64,000 nucleotides of DNA from Aquimarina sp. AU474 (GCF_900312815.1 NZ_OMPE01000009.1:1612001-1676000), one strand, 5' to 3'; counted from the stretch's first letter, positions 37,250 through 46,836 are shown. The notes: generated from the sequence alone by a model not told the origin. Numbers and translations: made by a program.

Positions 37250-37600
37250 GTAATTAATTATAGGTTTTTTCTTACTCTTTAAGCCATAAAGATGCTTTTC
37301 GTGGATTAAATTAATCATATCGGCGTTTTTAATGTGTTTCTTTGCTGAAATTCAATGAGTAATACTTATTTTAGTTACCCAAAATAATTAAAATTGCCCC
37401 AAAAATATGACACAAAAACACTCCCTTACTTCTTTTTTTAAAGGATCATATCACTGTATTTAGTAGACTCAAAAGGTTTTTTTAAGCATTAATACTGCCT
37501 ATAAATAACCTTAATGAGTACTTTATTACCTTCCAAGATATTTGAAAAACGTAGAACTAACTAACGAATTCATTTTTTGAATTTAATAAACACACAGCCC
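37250..37600. other. AT-rich intergenic stretch without recognisable gene
   Basis: About 350 bases between the era stem-loop and the choice-of-anchor A gene. Both strands lack an ORF of credible coding character, tRNA-like cloverleaf or repeats that I could see. It contains T-rich tracts and presumably the promoter and leader of the next gene, but I found no exact TAnnTTTG box with a good -33 partner. Confidence 0.5.
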
Positions 37601-40360
37601 ATGTCACAACTTACAACAACACTTAACGAATACGGCAAAAAAACACGATTTTATATGTGTTATAGTTGCTTAATGATTGTAATTATCACACTTTTTTCAG
37701 GATTTAATAGATTAAATGATCCTGAAAAAGAAAAACACACTCCAGACCCAGATACTAACTGTCAAAACGCGCTGCATTCTAGCTTAGGGTTTAATGCTTT
37801 TGTTAGAAACGAAACTCACCTAAAAGGAGGTGATACCGAGGGGCCAATAGCCATTGGCGGAAACCTAACAATGAAAGGTATTATAGCATTGGCAGCCCAT
37901 ACTGGCGGGGAGAATTATTTTAATGGAGATAGCGAACCTTCTTCATTAGTAGTAAATGGTGAAATTAATTACGAGTCAGGAGAAGGGATTCACCTTAATC
38001 ACGGCTATGTAAAAGTTGGAAACTTAAATGGATCTAACGTTTATGATATTGATCGTAATAGTGCTTCGGTTAATACAAGAATAACATCAGGAAACTACGA
38101 TGCTAAACCACGAATTCAGGTACAAAGAAAACAGAATGGAGGTACAGTAGGTCAAAGTAATCTTATCGATTTTGAAGCTGCATTCGAAATTTTTAAAGCA
38201 AAGGCAGGTGCTTGGAGTAAGTTACAGTCTAATGTAAGCATAAATGCAGAATATAAAATTACTCTTATTTCTGATCAAATAAATGTTTTGAATCTTACTG
38301 GTGATGAGCTATTGAATTTGCCATATATGACTTTTGAAAATGAGCCAGATGATAAAACGCCACTAGTTATTAATGTAGATGTTTCCTCAGATTTTGAATG
38401 GAATGTGTTTAATATGAATAATATTGGAGATCAACATGGTCGCTTTATTATTTGGAATTTCTACAACGCAAGCAATGTTGTGTTGACTGGGGGAGGAACT
38501 CTTGTGGGTACTTTATTTGCTCCAGAAGCCGATGTAGTTAAAAACTCGTCAGGGAATATTAATGGGCAAGTGATCGCCAACAATTATTATCATAATCAAG
38601 GAGAACTTCATCATCATCCCTTTGTGCCTTGCATAGATAATGAAAACCCTACTTGCTCATTGACAGTTGATGTTGGTGAAGATGTTGAAATTTGCGGAGA
38701 TGGAGAGGTAACATTATCTGCTGTAATCTCTGGAGAATCAACTTGTACGGATTGTACAGAAACATATGAAATAGAAAACACATATCGATGTGGAAAAGAT
38801 TTTAACTATGTATTATGGTTAAAAGATGACGGCAATAATGTTGTTAGAAGGTTTTCTAATGTAGATTTAAAATGGCAAGAATTTGATAATGGCACAGCAA
38901 CTTTAACAGGTACTGTGGTAGACAACGATGACTCTCAAATTATTTTAGAGGTTGATGTAACCTATTCGGGAAAAACTGTAAATACTCCTTCAGGAAGCCC
39001 CAAAGATCATTTTTGCAATACTGAGGATTCAAGCGAATGGATATATTATACAGAAGTTACGGGTACCGTTTCTCAAACCGATGGCTCTTGGTCCTTTGAT
39101 ATCTCAAGAAGAGGGCCTGCTTTTCAATTAGGAAATGGAGCAAATGTTACAGAGGATGAAGTAGGGAAATATGGAGGATCTGGTTGGTTTGATACTACCG
39201 ATAGCGAATTTAATAGAGGTGATTTTAACATCAATATTGGAGATTGTATTACAACTCAATCTAGTGAAGTAACATATTTATGGTCAACAGGAGAAACAAC
39301 ACCTACAATTAATGTAACAGAATCCGGAACATATACAGTTACTGTTGCTGATTGTGCTGATTGTGAAGATGCTGATACAGTGACAGTAACCTTTGCAGAT
39401 GCACCAGTAGTTAATGCAGGAGACGATCAATTAGTGTGTTTAGGTGAATCGGCTATATTAACTGTAAGTGAAGGAGATTCTTACTTATGGTCAACAGGAG
39501 AAACTACTCAAACTATATCTGTAACTCCAGATGTGACTACAGATTATTCAGTAATTGTTTCAAAAGGAAATTGTGAAAACACGGATTCTGTAACAGTAAG
39601 TGTAGAAGAGTTGGTAGTAAATGCGGGAGACGACAAAGCAATTTGTTATGGAGAATCAGTTGAGTTAACTGCAAGCGATGGAGATTCGTATTTATGGTCG
39701 ACAGGAGAAACAACACAATCTATTACGGTTGCTCCTGTAGCAACTGAAAATTATACAGTTACTGTATTAAAAGGTAGTTGTTCGGGATCAGATGATGTTG
39801 TGGTTTCCGTAACAAGGTTTAGAGCCTCTGCAGGAGAAGATGTAGAAATTTGTAATGATAATGGAAATCCTGATGCTTTTAGCTTCTCAAAATTATCAAC
39901 TATTAAAGAGCCGGTAACTCTTACTGCTAGTGAAGGAGATTCATATCTATGGTCAACAGGAGAGACTACACAAAGTATTGTTGTGTCTCCTACGGAAACC
40001 ACTTCTTATACCGTTACTATAACAGTTAATGGTTGTGAGGCATCCGCAGAAGTTGCGGTTATTGTAAAGGATTGTGATGGTGGTCCAACAACGGTTGCCG
40101 CAGTATATCCAACATTATTGAAACCTGATGGAGATTTATCAGTGAACCTTTCTTTAAAAAAGAGTCAATTCGTAAGAATATCAGTGCATAATCTATCGGG
40201 AGGTACAGTTGGTCCTATTATTACTAAAAATATGGTAGCAGGGGATGTTCAAATGAATATCGCCCTTAGCCAATTTTCTAAGTTATCTTCAGGAGTTTAT
40301 ATGATAAATATCAAGGGAGATAATGGATTGGATATGGTAAAAAGATTTGTTATCGACTAG
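37601..40360 (+). CDS. Choice-of-anchor A surface protein with Ig-like repeats and T9SS tail
   Basis: 919 aa from ATG 37601; an in-frame TTG at 37577 is not preferred because it only adds an unlikely leader. A signal segment (MCYSCLMIVIITLFSGF) is followed by a choice-of-anchor A domain (ALHSSLGFNAFVRNETHL, then GPIAIGGNLTMKG) at about 50-345. Four related Ig-like units contain the phrase YLWSTGETTQ/P, encoded near 39281, 39488, 39695 and 39950 (207, 207 and 255 bases apart). The last about 85 residues look like a T9SS type A sorting domain (VRISVHNLSGG, LSSGVYMINIKGDNGLDMVK). It is expected to be exported and anchored or released at the cell surface; probable adhesive or matrix role is inference. 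Confidence 0.85.
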   Translation: MSQLTTTLNEYGKKTRFYMCYSCLMIVIITLFSGFNRLNDPEKEKHTPDPDTNCQNALHSSLGFNAFVRNETHLKGGDTEGPIAIGGNLTMKGIIALAAHTGGENYFNGDSEPSSLVVNGEINYESGEGIHLNHGYVKVGNLNGSNVYDIDRNSASVNTRITSGNYDAKPRIQVQRKQNGGTVGQSNLIDFEAAFEIFKAKAGAWSKLQSNVSINAEYKITLISDQINVLNLTGDELLNLPYMTFENEPDDKTPLVINVDVSSDFEWNVFNMNNIGDQHGRFIIWNFYNASNVVLTGGGTLVGTLFAPEADVVKNSSGNINGQVIANNYYHNQGELHHHPFVPCIDNENPTCSLTVDVGEDVEICGDGEVTLSAVISGESTCTDCTETYEIENTYRCGKDFNYVLWLKDDGNNVVRRFSNVDLKWQEFDNGTATLTGTVVDNDDSQIILEVDVTYSGKTVNTPSGSPKDHFCNTEDSSEWIYYTEVTGTVSQTDGSWSFDISRRGPAFQLGNGANVTEDEVGKYGGSGWFDTTDSEFNRGDFNINIGDCITTQSSEVTYLWSTGETTPTINVTESGTYTVTVADCADCEDADTVTVTFADAPVVNAGDDQLVCLGESAILTVSEGDSYLWSTGETTQTISVTPDVTTDYSVIVSKGNCENTDSVTVSVEELVVNAGDDKAICYGESVELTASDGDSYLWSTGETTQSITVAPVATENYTVTVLKGSCSGSDDVVVSVTRFRASAGEDVEICNDNGNPDAFSFSKLSTIKEPVTLTASEGDSYLWSTGETTQSIVVSPTETTSYTVTITVNGCEASAEVAVIVKDCDGGPTTVAAVYPTLLKPDGDLSVNLSLKKSQFVRISVHNLSGGTVGPIITKNMVAGDVQMNIALSQFSKLSSGVYMINIKGDNGLDMVKRFVID

Positions 40361-40390
40361 TAGAAAAATCAAAATATACTATTATTTATA

Positions 40391-40423
40391 AAAGCCTGCT
40401 TTATTAAAAAAGCGGGCTTTTTT
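40391..40423 (+). terminator. Rho-independent terminator after the choice-of-anchor A gene
   Basis: AAAGCCTGCTTT, loop ATTAAA, then AAAGCGGGCTTT running into a run of T: a 12-bp stem with one G-U pair and a following T tract, 30 bases after the stop. Confidence 0.85.
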
Positions 40424-40549
40424 AGTTCCTCGAACCAAAAAATTAATATTGAAATCTTAATTCAGTTCGATTATTTAGCTTTTGGGTAACGTTAAAGAAA
40501 TATGCGTTGTTAACTTTTGAAATTTTAATCACACAAAACGATTTCAACA

Positions 40550-42079
40550 ATGAAAATTTTTAACAAAACTATTCTTTTTACTTCCGCTATTATGGGCGTA
40601 TTTGCTTCATGTGACCTTGATGATTTTCAAGGCGGAGGCGGCTCTGAAAATCTAACATTCAATAAAATAGGAGGTTTTACAAACGGAACAGGTGACGAAG
40701 GGTTTGCCGAGATTTCTGCGTTTGATCCATTAACGGGTAAACTTTTTGTTGTTAACCCAAATGATAACGAACTTTCGGTTTGGGATATATCAAATCCTAC
40801 TGCGCCAGTACGGGGGACAGCAATTTCTGTATCAGGAGTGCCTAATAGTGTTGCGATTCATAACGGAATTGTAGCGGTAGCACTTGAGAATTCAACTAAT
40901 AAGCAGGCAGATGGTATGATTACAACATACAATTCGAATACACAACAATTGCTTTATGTATACGAAGCTGGCCCTTTACCAGATATGGTAACTTTTAGCC
41001 CTAATGGAAAATATATTGTTGCTGCAAATGAAGGAGAACCAAATGATGAGTATACAAACGATCCAGAAGGTTCTATTACTATTATAAAAACCAGCACAGG
41101 AGAAACATTTAAAGTTGGTTTTACCAATTTCACCGATGCTACCATAGGAACTAATCTTAGAGTTTTTGGTCCTGGAGCTACTTTTGCTCAAGATATTGAA
41201 CCAGAATACATCGCAGTTTCTAAAAACTCTAAAAAAGCTTATGTAACCCTGCAAGAGAACAATGGTATTGCTGTTGTGGATTTAGAATCTAAAACGATAA
41301 CCGATATAATAGGATTGGGAGTTAAGAATTACGACTTACCTAATAATCAAATTGACGCTAGTGATAAAGATGACCTGGCAGGAAACTTTCAAAACTGGCC
41401 TGTTTTAGGTTTTTATCACCCCGATGCTATTACCTATGCAAAGATTAAAGGTGCAGGATACTTAATTACTGCTAACGAGGGAGATGCGAGAGATTATGAT
41501 GGGTATTCTGAAGAGGAAAGAGTAAAAGACTTAAACCTTGATCCAACTGTTTTTCCTAATGCAGATGTTTTACAAGAAGATGGAAATTTAGGAAGATTAA
41601 AAACTACTACAGCAAATGGAGATATTGATGGAGACGGAGATTATGATGAGATCTATACGTATGGCGGTAGATCATTCACTATTTGGTCTACTTTTGGTTC
41701 CCTTATTTATGATAGTGGGGATCAAATAGGTAAAACTGTTTTTGATCTTGATCCAGGAGCGTTTAATAATAATGAAGGTAGTGAAGCCGATAAAAGATCC
41801 GATGACAAAGGAGCAGAACCAGAAACTGTAGAAACGATAAAGATTGGTAATAGTACTTTACTATTTGTAGGGTTAGAAAGAACAGGAGGCCTTATGGTTT
41901 ATGATATCTCTAATCCATCAAGTCCAAAGTTTTTAGAGTGGTTGAGAGATGCAAATGATCTTAGTCCAGAAGGATTAATTGCGATAAAAGCTGCAAGTAG
42001 TCCAACGGGAAATGCTTTGGTAATAGTTACTAATGAAGTTTCTAATACGGTAACTATTTATGAAGTAAAAAAGAATTAA
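40550..42079 (+). CDS. Choice-of-anchor I lipoprotein (beta-propeller)
   Basis: 509 aa. The N-terminus MKIFNKTILFTSAIMGVFASC carries a lipobox (VFASC), so it should be a lipoprotein with Cys21 acylated; the following acidic residues are typical of surface-exposed Bacteroidota lipoproteins. The rest is a choice-of-anchor I domain: repeated propeller blades such as GKLFVVNPNDNELSVWDISN, PDMVTFSPNGKYIVAANEGE and EPEYIAVSKNSKKAYVTLQE, then ITANEGDARDYDGYSEEERV and GLMVYDISNPSSPKF. Some relatives are described as alkaline phosphatase-like or LVIVD repeat proteins, but no phosphatase active site is evident. Terminators bracket it, so it is transcribed alone. Confidence 0.88.
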   Translation: MKIFNKTILFTSAIMGVFASCDLDDFQGGGGSENLTFNKIGGFTNGTGDEGFAEISAFDPLTGKLFVVNPNDNELSVWDISNPTAPVRGTAISVSGVPNSVAIHNGIVAVALENSTNKQADGMITTYNSNTQQLLYVYEAGPLPDMVTFSPNGKYIVAANEGEPNDEYTNDPEGSITIIKTSTGETFKVGFTNFTDATIGTNLRVFGPGATFAQDIEPEYIAVSKNSKKAYVTLQENNGIAVVDLESKTITDIIGLGVKNYDLPNNQIDASDKDDLAGNFQNWPVLGFYHPDAITYAKIKGAGYLITANEGDARDYDGYSEEERVKDLNLDPTVFPNADVLQEDGNLGRLKTTTANGDIDGDGDYDEIYTYGGRSFTIWSTFGSLIYDSGDQIGKTVFDLDPGAFNNNEGSEADKRSDDKGAEPETVETIKIGNSTLLFVGLERTGGLMVYDISNPSSPKFLEWLRDANDLSPEGLIAIKAASSPTGNALVIVTNEVSNTVTIYEVKKN

Positions 42080-42226
42080 AAATTTAAATTATTCTTGAGT
42101 AGAACTAATGAATAATCTACTAAATAACTTCCATAAAAACTTTGTTGTTTTACAGTAACCTAGTTAACTGAAATACTTGGTATATTTGAATCAAGTAATT
42201 ATTTCACTGACTGACTATCAATTATT

Positions 42227-42268
42227 AAAAAGTTCCATGAGCCTGTAATATTGGCTGTGGAGCTTTTT
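42227..42268 (+). terminator. Rho-independent terminator after the choice-of-anchor I gene
   Basis: Outer stem AAAAAGTTCCA pairing with TGGAGCTTTTT (11 bp, one wobble), inner stem AGCC/GGCT, then T-rich sequence. It lies 148 bases after the stop and before the der promoter. Confidence 0.75.
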
Positions 42269-42326
42269 ATTTTTCACGGTATTTCAATCATTCTCAACAT
42301 TTATAGTATTGCTTAAATAAAAAGTC

Positions 42327-42334
42327 TAATTTTG
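42327..42334 (+). promoter_or_regulatory. Candidate -7 box (TAATTTTG) of der
   Basis: Exact TAnnTTTG match 23 bases before the der ATG. A TTG at 42309 is only 15 bases upstream of the box, closer than usual, so the -33 element is unclear. Confidence 0.5.
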
Positions 42335-42357
42335 CACAAAATTTAGAAAAGATCTCG

Positions 42358-43665
42358 ATGAGTAGTATAGTGGCAATTGTAGGGCGACCTAATGTAGGAA
42401 AATCAACTTTCTTTAATCGGTTGATTCAGAGAAGAGAAGCTATCGTAGATGCCGTTAGCGGGGTTACTCGTGATCGTCACTATGGTAAAAGTGATTGGAA
42501 CGGAGTAGAATTTTCTTTGATCGATACAGGAGGATATGTGGTTGGAAGTGATGATGTTTTTGAAGCCGAAATAGATAAACAAGTAGAACTGGCTATAGAT
42601 GAGGCTGATGCAATTATCTTTATGGTCGATGTAGAATCCGGAGTTACAGGAATGGATGAAGATGTGGCTAATTTACTTCGTAAGGTGGACAAACCTGTTT
42701 TTTTGACTATTAATAAGGTAGATAATGGTCAGAGAGCTGCGGATGCAGTAGAATTTTATAGTCTAGGCCTTGGGGAATATTATACCATTGCCAGTATTAA
42801 TGGAAGTGGTACAGGAGAACTTTTGGATGCTTTAGTAGAAGCATTACCTGAGCAAGAAGAAAAAGAAGATGACGAATTACCGAGATTTGCTGTGGTTGGT
42901 AGACCTAATGCAGGTAAATCATCGTTTATCAATGCATTGATAGGAGAAGATCGTTATATCGTAACAGATATTGCAGGAACCACACGGGATGCTATTGATA
43001 CTAAATATAATCGTTTTGGATTTGAGTTTAATTTAGTAGATACTGCCGGAATACGTAGAAAATCAAAAGTAAAGGAAGATTTAGAATTTTATTCGGTAAT
43101 GCGATCTGTACGTGCTATCGAACATTGTGATGTATGTCTTTTAGTTCTAGATGCCACAAGAGGTTTTGATGGTCAGGTGCAAAATATTTTCTGGCTTGCA
43201 GAACGTAATCGTAAAGGAGTTGTAATCTTGGTAAACAAGTGGGATCTTGTAGAAAATAAAGAGAGTAATACACTCAAAGATTTCGAAAAATATATTCGTA
43301 AAGAGATAGAACCTTTTACAGATGTGCCTGTGGTATTTATTTCTGTGTTAACCAAACAGCGTATATTTAAAGCCATGGAAACTGCCGTTGAGGTGTATAA
43401 AAACAGATCCAAAAAGATTAAAACGAGTGAGCTTAATGAGGTGCTGTTGCCTATTATAGAAAATAGCCCGCCACCAGCATATAAGGGGAAGTACGTGAAA
43501 ATAAAATACATTACACAATTGCCTACACCGCAGCCTCAATTTGCGTTTTTCTGTAATTTACCGCAATATATAAGAGACCCTTATAAGCGTTTTATAGAAA
43601 ATCAATTGCGTAAAGAGTTTGATTTTCATGGGGTACCTATTTCAGTATATTTTAGGAAAAAATAA
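42358..43665 (+). CDS. der: GTPase Der (EngA)
   Basis: 435-aa double GTPase needed for 50S ribosome assembly. First G domain: GRPNVGKSTFFNRL at residue 8, DTGGY and NKVD. Second: GRPNAGKSSFINALIGEDRY with DTAGIRRKSKVKEDLEFYSV, the diagnostic Der block, and NKWD. The C-terminal KH-like domain holds NSPPPAYKGKYVKIKYITQL and RDPYKRFIENQLR. Length is normal. It ends 35 bases from a convergent M23 peptidase gene. Confidence 0.98.
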   Translation: MSSIVAIVGRPNVGKSTFFNRLIQRREAIVDAVSGVTRDRHYGKSDWNGVEFSLIDTGGYVVGSDDVFEAEIDKQVELAIDEADAIIFMVDVESGVTGMDEDVANLLRKVDKPVFLTINKVDNGQRAADAVEFYSLGLGEYYTIASINGSGTGELLDALVEALPEQEEKEDDELPRFAVVGRPNAGKSSFINALIGEDRYIVTDIAGTTRDAIDTKYNRFGFEFNLVDTAGIRRKSKVKEDLEFYSVMRSVRAIEHCDVCLLVLDATRGFDGQVQNIFWLAERNRKGVVILVNKWDLVENKESNTLKDFEKYIRKEIEPFTDVPVVFISVLTKQRIFKAMETAVEVYKNRSKKIKTSELNEVLLPIIENSPPPAYKGKYVKIKYITQLPTPQPQFAFFCNLPQYIRDPYKRFIENQLRKEFDFHGVPISVYFRKK

Positions 43666-43699
43666 TTTTATTCTTGAACTAGAAAAAAAATATTACGAA

Positions 43700-44527
43700 T
43701 CATTGTTTAATTCTATACTTTTTTCCTTGTTTAAGGTTTTCATTGAGGTATCCGTCAAAATGAATTGGGATGGCGATGTCTCTTTCTTTTCTAACTACAA
43801 AATGAAGATGTGGGCCTCGTGTATAACCTGTGAGACCAGAAACTCCTATTTTATCACCCATAGCTACGATATCTCCTTCTTTTACAAAACTTCCTTTGTA
43901 ATCTAAATGTACATATGAAGCTATTGTACCATCATTGTGTAAAATCAATATTCTATTCGCAGCCTTTATTAATTCTTTGCCTCCTTGTTTTGTGAACCAA
44001 TCAATGACTTTGATTACTAATCCTCCTCTTGCTGCATATACTGGCTCTCCTACATTTAATTGGAAATCAATAGCATACATAGATGCTTTGCTGTGGTGAG
44101 AGACTTTTCCTTTGAAACCTTGACTTACTCTGTATTTTTTTCCTTCTTTAAAAGGTAATCTATAGGCAAAGTCAAGATCTGGATGAACAACCGATTTGTG
44201 ACCAAAGTAATAAGCAACATTTAAACTATCCATGAGTTCTTTACGAAATAAGCTATCTGGCTTACTTCCTTTATACTGTATCAATATAATGCTATCTTGG
44301 GGTTTTACTATTAGAGAATTTAATTCAAGACCTGTTTCTCTATTGGATATGATGAATTCACTTACTGTCCTTAATTTGCTTTTGGCAATAAGCTGTAAAC
44401 TATCATTTTCTTTTTTCCAGGTAAAGGCAAAATCATCTTTATATGTTACGGGTTCATCATTTTTTTTCTGACTATAAGAAAGCATTGAAAACGCTAGCAA
44501 AAGAGATGTGATATAATAATTTTTCAA
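43700..44527 (-). CDS. Exported M23-family metallopeptidase
   Basis: 275 aa. Signal peptide MKNYYITSLLLAFSMLSYSQ, then an unassigned beta-rich region (residues 25-125), then an M23/LytM domain: SHHSKASMYAIDFQLNVGEP, YAARGGLVIKV, NDGTIASYVHLDYKGSFVKE, and the zinc motif GYTRGPHLHFVVRK. The first ligand His lies eight residues before the Asp, as in the subfamily with YAIDF instead of the compact HxxxD form. Predicted to cut peptide cross-links of peptidoglycan in the periplasm. It stands 111 bases downstream of the TPM gene on the same strand, with a stem-loop in between. Confidence 0.88.
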   Translation of the reverse strand: MKNYYITSLLLAFSMLSYSQKKNDEPVTYKDDFAFTWKKENDSLQLIAKSKLRTVSEFIISNRETGLELNSLIVKPQDSIILIQYKGSKPDSLFRKELMDSLNVAYYFGHKSVVHPDLDFAYRLPFKEGKKYRVSQGFKGKVSHHSKASMYAIDFQLNVGEPVYAARGGLVIKVIDWFTKQGGKELIKAANRILILHNDGTIASYVHLDYKGSFVKEGDIVAMGDKIGVSGLTGYTRGPHLHFVVRKERDIAIPIHFDGYLNENLKQGKKYRIKQ

Positions 44528-44595
44528 AAGAAATAGTTTTAATATAGCCTTGAGTGTATAGTTCGCTTAGATAATATTACACAATTATTATGCCT

Positions 44596-44621
44596 TGTTG
44601 TATTAGTATAGAAATACAACA
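44596..44621 (-). terminator. Stem-loop after the LemA/TPM gene group
   Basis: TGTTGTATT, 8-base loop, AATACAACA: a 9-bp perfect stem 18 bases beyond the stop of the leftward TPM gene. No clear U run follows on the minus strand, so it may be a weak terminator or processing site. Confidence 0.4.
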
Positions 44622-44638
44622 TTATTGATAAAGGTGCT

Positions 44639-45439
44639 TTACCAACTACCACCAGCACCGCCACCGCCAAAGCCGCCGCCGCCAAATCCACCGCCAAAAC
44701 CGCCGCTAGATCCACCACCAAAACTTCCGCCACCAAAACTTCCCCGTCCCATATTACTTAAGATAATAATATCTAATAGACTGTCTCCTCCAGATCTTCT
44801 TCCTTTTCCTCCTTTTCCATTATTGTCATGATTACTTTTTGAAAAAGCTTTTACGATAATAATAAAGAAAACGAGCAATAATACAAGTTGCGTGATAGGG
44901 ATGCTTTTATCTTTTTTACGAGAACCTTCAAATGTGCCATCAAGTACTTCAAAGATAGCAGTTGTGCCCTTGTCTAGGCCACTATAAAAATTACCTTTTT
45001 TAAATTCTGGAGTAATAATTTGATCAATGATCGTCTTACTGGTAAAATCGGTTAATTTTTCTTCAACTCCATACCCAGTAGCAATCCAAATTTTCCTATC
45101 ATTTTTTGCTACTAATACAAAAACACCATTATCTTCTTTTTCTTGACCAATTCCCCATTTGTGCGCCCACTCTGCAGCATATAAACCAATATTTTCACCT
45201 TGTAAAGAATTGATGGTTGCTACTACTATTTGTGTCGAAGTAGTGTCAGAATATTGTACTAGTTTTTGTTCGAGACGCTTGGATTGAGATACCGAAAGCA
45301 TATGAGCTTCATCATAAACTGCAGTTTGCGATTTGGGTTTATTAGGGATCTCTCTTTGAGCGTAAACGGAATTAAAAGAAAGGCAGCAAATGCCTAGAAT
45401 AAGTAAAGATGATGCTATAAATTGCTGTAATGATTTCAT
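44639..45439 (-). CDS. TPM-domain membrane protein with Gly-rich tail
   Basis: 266 aa. Signal peptide (LILGICCLSFNSVYAQ), TPM domain at about 35-170 (AVYDEAHMLSVSQSKRLEQK, VVATINSLQGENIGLYAAEW, KWGIGQEKEDNGVFVLVAKN), one transmembrane segment (ITQLVLLLVFFIIIVKAF), and a C-terminal tail of Gly-Gly-Gly-Ser-Phe repeats ending GGGGAGGSW. This is the YgcG-like architecture that usually accompanies LemA, as here. Several bacterial TPM proteins are implicated in envelope or photosystem maintenance; the exact activity is uncertain. It directly abuts the preceding gene of the operon. Confidence 0.9.
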   Translation of the reverse strand: MKSLQQFIASSLLILGICCLSFNSVYAQREIPNKPKSQTAVYDEAHMLSVSQSKRLEQKLVQYSDTTSTQIVVATINSLQGENIGLYAAEWAHKWGIGQEKEDNGVFVLVAKNDRKIWIATGYGVEEKLTDFTSKTIIDQIITPEFKKGNFYSGLDKGTTAIFEVLDGTFEGSRKKDKSIPITQLVLLLVFFIIIVKAFSKSNHDNNGKGGKGRRSGGDSLLDIIILSNMGRGSFGGGSFGGGSSGGFGGGFGGGGFGGGGAGGSW

Positions 45440-45877
45440 TTACCCTTTCGATATTTCATCCGGCAATTCATTAACATCATTATGATCCCACGGAAAGTAA
45501 TTCTGTAATTGTTCTCCTGCCAAGAGAACACCATCAATTAAACCTTGTGTAAAATTACCATCTTTAAATTGTTTAAGAATAGTATTTCTAGTACTATCCC
45601 AGAAATTTTGAGAGACTACATCATGGATCCCTTGATCTCCATAAATGGCAAACTTATGATCCTCTACAGCTACATAAATTAATACCCCATTATGCTGAAC
45701 GGTATTATCCATTTTGAGCAAATGAAAAACTTCTTTGGTTCTGTCTAGTATGTCTAGATCAGTATGCTTTTCGAGGTGTACTCGAATTTCTCCAGAGGTT
45801 GATTTTTCTGCACGTCGTATCGCGGCAACAATTTGCTGTTCTTGTTCTTGGGTAAGAAAATCTTCTACTTTAGACAT
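45440..45877 (-). CDS. Cytoplasmic/peripheral TPM-domain protein
   Basis: 145 aa, a second TPM-family protein without signal peptide or membrane span: FLTQEQEQQIVAAIRRAEKS, TSGEIRVHLEKHTDLDILDR, HNGVLIYVAVEDHKFAIYGD, then DVVSQNFWDSTRNTILKQFK. It overlaps the end of the lemA-like gene by one base and is followed at once by the exported TPM gene. The trio LemA-TPM-TPM is a common Bacteroidota arrangement. Confidence 0.88.
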   Translation of the reverse strand: MSKVEDFLTQEQEQQIVAAIRRAEKSTSGEIRVHLEKHTDLDILDRTKEVFHLLKMDNTVQHNGVLIYVAVEDHKFAIYGDQGIHDVVSQNFWDSTRNTILKQFKDGNFTQGLIDGVLLAGEQLQNYFPWDHNDVNELPDEISKG

Positions 45878-46479
45878 TATTTAAAATCAAAATCTACATC
45901 TGGGGCTTTTTCGGTTCCTTCGTCTGCCTCGAATCTTGCCATTTCATCAAAACTTCCAAGGATGTTAAGAATTATGTTGTTAGGAAAAACTTTTAAATGC
46001 TTATTGTAAGTACCAACAGCCTCATTGTAACGATTACGCTCTACATTAATTCTATTTTCGGTACCTTCTAATTGTGTCTGTAAATTCAAAAAGTTTTGAT
46101 TAGATTTTAAATCAGGATAACGCTCCACAGTAACTAATAATCTGGATAAGGCAGAAGTTAATCCACTTTGTGCTTGTTGGAATTGAGCCATTTGCCCAGG
46201 AGTAATGTTGCTAGGGTCAATGTTTATCGAAGTAGCCTTAGATCTTGCGTCAATAACTTCTTTCAAGGTAGTGCGTTCAAAATCTGCAGCACCTTGTACA
46301 GTTTTAACCAAATTACCGATAAGATCACTACGTCTTTGATATGCGCTTTCTACATTAGACCAAGCGGTTTTGGCATCTTCTTGAAGAACTATTGCTTGGT
46401 TGTATTTACCAGCGGATAGAGCGTATAAAATACCTACTATGACAATAAGTATCACAATTGGAATTAAAATCTTTTTCAT
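45877..46479 (-). CDS. LemA family membrane protein
   Basis: 200 aa. One N-terminal transmembrane helix (ILIPIVILIVIVGILYAL), then the LemA helical domain: YNQAIVLQEDAKTAWSNVES, AYQRRSDLIGNLVKTVQGAA, and LNLQTQLEGTENRINVERNR, with YNEAVGTYN. Function is not well defined; in other bacteria it is linked to envelope stress and to the TPM partner proteins, which follow here. Confidence 0.93.
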   Translation of the reverse strand: MKKILIPIVILIVIVGILYALSAGKYNQAIVLQEDAKTAWSNVESAYQRRSDLIGNLVKTVQGAADFERTTLKEVIDARSKATSINIDPSNITPGQMAQFQQAQSGLTSALSRLLVTVERYPDLKSNQNFLNLQTQLEGTENRINVERNRYNEAVGTYNKHLKVFPNNIILNILGSFDEMARFEADEGTEKAPDVDFDFK

Positions 46480-46503
46480 ATTCTATATATTTTCAAATGA
46501 TCT

Positions 46504-46833
46504 TTATAGTTGTTCTTTGATTTTTAATAACTGCCCTTTGATAGACTCTAGTTTTCTAATAATATCAAAACTATCCAGAGCCTCTTGTTTTTGCTCTTTT
46601 AGATGAATTTTTGCTCCATCGAGTGTAAACCCTCTTTCTTTAACAAGATGATATATCAACTCAAGATTTTTGATATCTTCGGGAGTAAACTTTCTATTGC
46701 CTTTGGCATTTTTTTTTGGTTTTAGAATATCAAATTCCTTTTCCCAAAAACGAATTAAAGAAGCATTTACATCAAAAGCATCGGCGACCTCGCCAATACC
46801 ATAGTACATTTTTTTTGGTAAGTCTACATACAT
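46504..46833 (-). CDS. MerR-family transcriptional regulator
   Basis: 109 aa. The N-terminal winged helix-turn-helix is YYGIGEVADAFDVNASLIRF with FWEKEFDILKPKKNAKGNRKF, then ELIYHLVKERGFTLDGAKIH. The short C-terminal helix has no Cys-based metal or drug pocket, so the signal is unknown. It is encoded between the capA-like and lemA-like genes with 3- and 24-base gaps, so it may regulate this envelope group. Confidence 0.88.
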   Translation of the reverse strand: MYVDLPKKMYYGIGEVADAFDVNASLIRFWEKEFDILKPKKNAKGNRKFTPEDIKNLELIYHLVKERGFTLDGAKIHLKEQKQEALDSFDIIRKLESIKGQLLKIKEQL

Positions 46834-46836
46834 AAT

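Noticed and set aside
37577..37600. TTG start for the choice-of-anchor A protein
   Set aside because: Adds eight residues without improving the signal peptide; the ATG at 37601 is sufficient.
39281..40070. CRISPR-like periodic repeats
   Set aside because: The 207-base periodicity is coding and corresponds to Ig-like protein repeats, not to short direct repeats with spacers.
44625..44831. Proline-rich rightward ORF
   Set aside because: It is the complementary reading of the Gly-rich tail of the TPM protein and has no independent support.
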